Source: Acidobacteriota bacterium (GTDB taxonomy: Bacteria > Acidobacteriota > Blastocatellia > Pyrinomonadales > Pyrinomonadaceae). Taken from it: DNA of 9,093 nt. The notes under the pieces were generated by a model that saw only the letters and a program-made list of their open reading frames with translations, was not told the DNA's origin and did no database searches. Position 1 is the first letter of the stretch. Each line of letters opens with the position of its first letter. The stretch is from the NCBI GenBank assembly GCA_013698055.1, contig JACCVS010000652.1, forward strand, positions 1-9,093. The letters run 5' to 3'. The translations under genes were made by a program, and so were the position numbers. Positions 6,380-9,093 of the stretch are shown here, piece by piece.

Positions 6380-7765
6380 ATGGCTAAGCCTTGTTCAGGT
6401 TGTGGAGCAGCGATGGTGCCGGGAGCGCGCTTCTGCCGTGCGTGCGGCGCTCCGCTCACGACCGGAAGCGCGCACGATAGTGATGTTCCCGTCTCGCCGC
6501 TTGCGCAAACCATCCCGCTCACAGGTGAAGGGCGCGCCACCGACGGACTCACCTCGGACGAAGCGCGGCGCGGCGCGTCTGATACTTCCCGCGTCGGGCG
6601 CACGGAGATGGAGAATATTCTCCGGCGCACGCCTGCGATAGTGCCGGATAAGCAGGCAGGTAATGGCGATGGGGAGAGAAGGACAGCAAAGACGACAACG
6701 CTCGTCGTCGAGAATTCCACACCCGCGCCTGATGCCATAGATGCTTCCGTCACTACGCACGCTCCTCCTGCGTCTGTGGCCGGGCAACCTTCGCCGAATG
6801 TTCGTTCGCGGCGCATGTGGCAAGTGTTGGCGTTTGTGCTTCTCTGCGTTGCGCTCGTGGCGGGAGTGCTGGCCTTTATTCTCTCGCGCCGGGCGAACTC
6901 AACCGATGCGGATGGATCGTCACCCATCTCGATCAGCGATCAGAAGCAACTGGTCAGCGAGAAGCTTGAGGAAGCGGAAGTCTTACTCGCTTCAGGCGAG
7001 TTCAACCGGGCAGTGACGGTCTTGCGCGCAGCCGTCAAGCTCGATCCTTCAAGCACGGAAGCGCACATGCGTCTGGGCAGCGCGCTTGAAAAGACAGGCG
7101 CGCGTGCAGAGGCAATACAGGAATACCGCGCGGCAACTGAGAGCAATCCGAACGAAGTTGCGGCATGGAGCGCACTGGCCTCTGCGCAATTTGAAGAAAA
7201 ACTCTATCACGATGCCGCCGAGAGTTATCGTCGTTTGCTCGAAACCACTAATGAAGCGGAAGTAAAAGATGAAACACGGCTGGCTTATGCCGATGCGTTG
7301 CGCCTGGCAGGACGAGCGGATGACGCGCGTATCGCTTACCAGAAAATCTCCGCATCAGCTCCCGAAGCGGTCTTACAATCAGCGCGACAGCATCTAGCCG
7401 AATTGGGGACGCCGCCCGCAACTTCCTCCAACACGGAACGCCCACGAGATGAGCGCGCCGGACAGCAACAGCAGCAGCAGCAGGCAGGCGTGCCGGAAGT
7501 TATCACGCCAACGGCTTCACCAACGCCCGTGGCGAGCGCGACGCCCGCCGTCGCCACTGCCATCGTCCCCGCGCAAGTTGATTACGATGCTCTCTACTTC
7601 AAGGCGTTGAATTACGTCAACGGGCGCGACCCTAAAAAACTGACTGACGGTGAACTGATGGCGGCTCTCAACTATTTCCTGCGCGTGAAGGGCGGCGCGC
7701 ACAGCGCTGAAGCCAGCAGAAACGCCGAACGACTGGGCCGCGAATACGATCGGCGAAGAAGATGA
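6380..7765 (+). CDS. Zinc-ribbon, single-pass membrane TPR protein
   Basis: From the ATG at 6380 the protein has 461 residues. It has a zinc ribbon (Cys5, Cys8, Cys19, Cys22), a disordered linker (about 25-140), one transmembrane helix (about 146-168, preceded by RSRR) and a TPR-like helical region (about 187-340). TPR units include FNRAVTVLRAAVKLDP and RAEAIQEYRAATESNP. A low-complexity segment follows, with seven glutamines (362-368) and Pro/Thr-rich sequence, then a conserved-looking C-terminal helical patch (about 400-461). The positive charges before the helix favour a cytosolic ribbon and extracytoplasmic TPRs, though RR also follows the helix, so topology is not certain. AAAGAGAA lies just upstream of this ATG, and the ribbon starts at residue 5. 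A TTG at 6344, overlapping the RDD stop, is the alternative start. It probably links the phospho-signalling proteins to the envelope. No enzymatic domain is seen. Confidence 0.85.
   Translation: MAKPCSGCGAAMVPGARFCRACGAPLTTGSAHDSDVPVSPLAQTIPLTGEGRATDGLTSDEARRGASDTSRVGRTEMENILRRTPAIVPDKQAGNGDGERRTAKTTTLVVENSTPAPDAIDASVTTHAPPASVAGQPSPNVRSRRMWQVLAFVLLCVALVAGVLAFILSRRANSTDADGSSPISISDQKQLVSEKLEEAEVLLASGEFNRAVTVLRAAVKLDPSSTEAHMRLGSALEKTGARAEAIQEYRAATESNPNEVAAWSALASAQFEEKLYHDAAESYRRLLETTNEAEVKDETRLAYADALRLAGRADDARIAYQKISASAPEAVLQSARQHLAELGTPPATSSNTERPRDERAGQQQQQQQAGVPEVITPTASPTPVASATPAVATAIVPAQVDYDALYFKALNYVNGRDPKKLTDGELMAALNYFLRVKGGAHSAEASRNAERLGREYDRRRR
7463..7483 (+). repeat. CAG/CAA trinucleotide run encoding seven glutamines
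   Basis: Seven consecutive glutamine codons, six CAG and one CAA, lie in the low-complexity linker of the membrane TPR protein. Such a run can change length by slippage without shifting the frame, and it sits between folded regions where length change would be tolerated. Confidence 0.9.
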
Positions 7766-7876
7766 AAGGCAGAAAGCAGAATTCAGGAGTCAGAATCCAG
7801 AATTCAGAATGAATAGGCTGAAAACCGCTTCTGTTTTTATTCTGACTCCTGAATTCTGGATTCTGGATTCTGCTTT
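7764..7876. repeat. Heptanucleotide-unit inverted repeat element, copy 2
   Basis: This is a second copy of the element found after the kinase gene. Positions 7773-7810 can pair with 7839-7876 over 38 bp with about seven mismatches, around a 28-nt centre (7811-7838). That centre matches the copy 1 centre at 21 of 28 positions and also ends in TTTTT. The left edge GAAAGGCAGAA is shared and overlaps the TGA stop of the TPR gene. The arms consist of 7-bp units such as GCAGAAT, TCAGGAG, TCAGAAT and CCAGAAT. The inner GCGG/CCGC hairpin of copy 1 is broken here (GCTG/CCGC), so the inner hairpin is not conserved although the overall design is. Confidence 0.85.
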
Positions 7877-7882
7877 TACCTT

Positions 7883-9093
7883 ATGTCTGACCTGATAGTT
7901 AAATACCCTGATCGCAGTCCGGACACTTTCCCGTTGGGTCGTCTGCGGATCACCATCGGGCGTTCGGCGCGCAACGATTTGTGTATCCCCGACCCGTTCG
8001 CTTCGCGCGTTCATGCCGAAGTCCGCAGGGAAGGCGACCAGTACATTCTGCAAGATTTAGGCTCGGCTAACGGCACGCTTTATAACGGCGCGTCGGTCGA
8101 GGGTGCAATTCCACTCAACAGCGGCGGAAGAATTCAAATCGGCGAAACGGAGATCGTCTTTAACGACGGCAACGCGGGCGCGCTTGGCGCGACGATGATT
8201 ACAGACCCGCACGCCGCGCCCGTGCCCGAAGCGACGATTGCGATGAACTCGGCTGACCGGACTACATCAGGTCTGCTCGAAGCCATCGAAGGCGCGCGCA
8301 CGCAGCCCGATCAAGACGCGCCCAGACATTCCGTGCGGCAAAGCGATTTGCTGGCCTTAATCAGCAAAGTGGGCGTCACGCTGTTGGCTTCCGCCACGCT
8401 GAACGAAACCCTGCAACAAATCGCCTCGCTCGTTTTTGAAGCTGTCCCGGCGGAGCGTTGCTGCATCATGATGCGCGACGAGGGAAGCGAAGAGTTGAAG
8501 GTGGCAGTCGCGCGCCTGCGTGACCGGCAGGGCGATGTAGGCGAGATTCGCGTCAGCCGGACGATCATGGAAGAAGTGGTCGGGCAGGGCAAATCCGTCC
8601 TCACGGCGGACGCGCAGCATGACCCGCGATTGATGAGCAGCACAATGACGCTTCAAGGCATACGCTCTGTTCTGGCTGTGCCTCTAGGCGTCGGAGTAAA
8701 AGTCTTCGGCATCATCTACGCCGATTCACCCATTGCCGAAAGTCGCTTCACGGAAGATCACCTGAAAGTCCTGACCACGCTTTCATCGGTCGCCGCCATC
8801 CGCGTCGAAAACACGCGCCTGATTGAAGAGCAGAATCAGCGCGAGCGTCTTGAGCAGGAGCTGCAACTGGCGAGCGAGATTCAGCAACGCTTGCAGCCGA
8901 CCGCGCCGCCGCAAATCATTGGTTACGAGATGCAGGGCATCAGCTTTCCGTGCTACGAAATCGGTGGCGACTACTACGACTTTATCAAGCGCGAAGACGG
9001 TCGCCTGATCGTGACCCTGGGCGATGTTTCCGGCAAGGGAACAGCCGCCGCGCTTTTGATGTCCTCGCTTCACGCGGCGGTTCACGCGCAGGC
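7883..9093 (+). CDS. FHA-GAF-SpoIIE/RsbU-type PP2C protein phosphatase, 3' end outside the window
   Basis: The reading frame stays open from the ATG at 7883 to the window edge, giving 403 codons of a longer protein. Residues about 4-95 form an FHA domain: TIGRS (24-28), SRVHAEV (41-47) and LGSANGTLYN (59-68). After a linker comes a GAF sensor domain (about 155-310) with AVPLGV and FGIIYAD. A helical, coiled-coil-like segment (about 310-338) leads into the PP2C phosphatase domain. That domain starts with the family signatures EIGGDYYDF (359-367) and LGDVSGKG (379-386), whose aspartates bind metal. The C-terminal part of the catalytic domain is not seen. It likely dephosphorylates Ser/Thr targets, possibly of the kinase upstream. 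An in-frame TGA at 7850 and the FHA start at residue 4 fix this ATG, although no SD is visible between the repeat element and the start. Confidence 0.93.
   Translation, partial: MSDLIVKYPDRSPDTFPLGRLRITIGRSARNDLCIPDPFASRVHAEVRREGDQYILQDLGSANGTLYNGASVEGAIPLNSGGRIQIGETEIVFNDGNAGALGATMITDPHAAPVPEATIAMNSADRTTSGLLEAIEGARTQPDQDAPRHSVRQSDLLALISKVGVTLLASATLNETLQQIASLVFEAVPAERCCIMMRDEGSEELKVAVARLRDRQGDVGEIRVSRTIMEEVVGQGKSVLTADAQHDPRLMSSTMTLQGIRSVLAVPLGVGVKVFGIIYADSPIAESRFTEDHLKVLTTLSSVAAIRVENTRLIEEQNQRERLEQELQLASEIQQRLQPTAPPQIIGYEMQGISFPCYEIGGDYYDFIKREDGRLIVTLGDVSGKGTAAALLMSSLHAAVHAQ

Noticed and set aside
5653..7876. The two repeats as a CRISPR array or IS-element ends
   Set aside because: There are no regular spacers, the units are 7 bp and degenerate, and the DNA between the copies encodes normal cassette genes with no transposase.
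7790..8053. Minus-strand 87-codon frame overlapping repeat copy 2 and the phosphatase start
   Set aside because: Its C-terminal part is just the translation of the repeat arms, and the rest is antisense to a clear FHA domain.

Overview
The window is GC-rich bacterial DNA with two blocks of genes pointing away from each other. The left block (about 217-2824) lies on the minus strand: a secreted all-TPR protein, a DinB-fold putative metalloenzyme, and a CSP41-like NAD-dependent epimerase. The right block (3163 to the window end) lies on the plus strand: a zinc-ribbon/FHA protein, a Ser/Thr kinase with two zinc ribbons and an FHA domain, an RDD membrane protein, a zinc-ribbon/transmembrane/TPR protein, and an FHA-GAF-SpoIIE-type PP2C phosphatase cut off by the window edge. 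A 338-bp spacer separates the blocks and carries a plausible sigma70-type promoter for the right block.

No rRNA or marker gene fixes the taxonomy. Soluble kinases with zinc ribbon and FHA, RDD proteins and FHA-GAF-PP2C proteins clustered together suggest a signalling-rich soil-type bacterium. Acidobacteriota (Blastocatellia-like) is my best guess, held with low to moderate confidence.

The right block reads as one phosphosignalling cassette. It has a phosphorylation writer (kinase), two or three pThr readers (FHA domains), a probable eraser (PP2C), and two membrane proteins that could localise or sense. Three proteins open with the same short four-cysteine ribbon followed by a low-complexity linker, and the kinase has a second ribbon before its FHA domain. 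This suggests a shared scaffold or docking logic. The joint function is inferred from co-orientation, spacing and shared domains.

The most unusual non-coding signal is a pair of homologous repeat elements, at 5653-5756 and 7764-7876, in two intergenic gaps of the cassette. Each is built of degenerate 7-bp units (CAGAATC / CAGGAGT type) arranged as an inverted repeat around a related 28-nt centre. Each starts at the upstream stop codon and ends next to the following start codon, and neither of those starts has a visible Shine-Dalgarno sequence. No rRNA, tRNA, CRISPR array, transposase or phage gene is visible.
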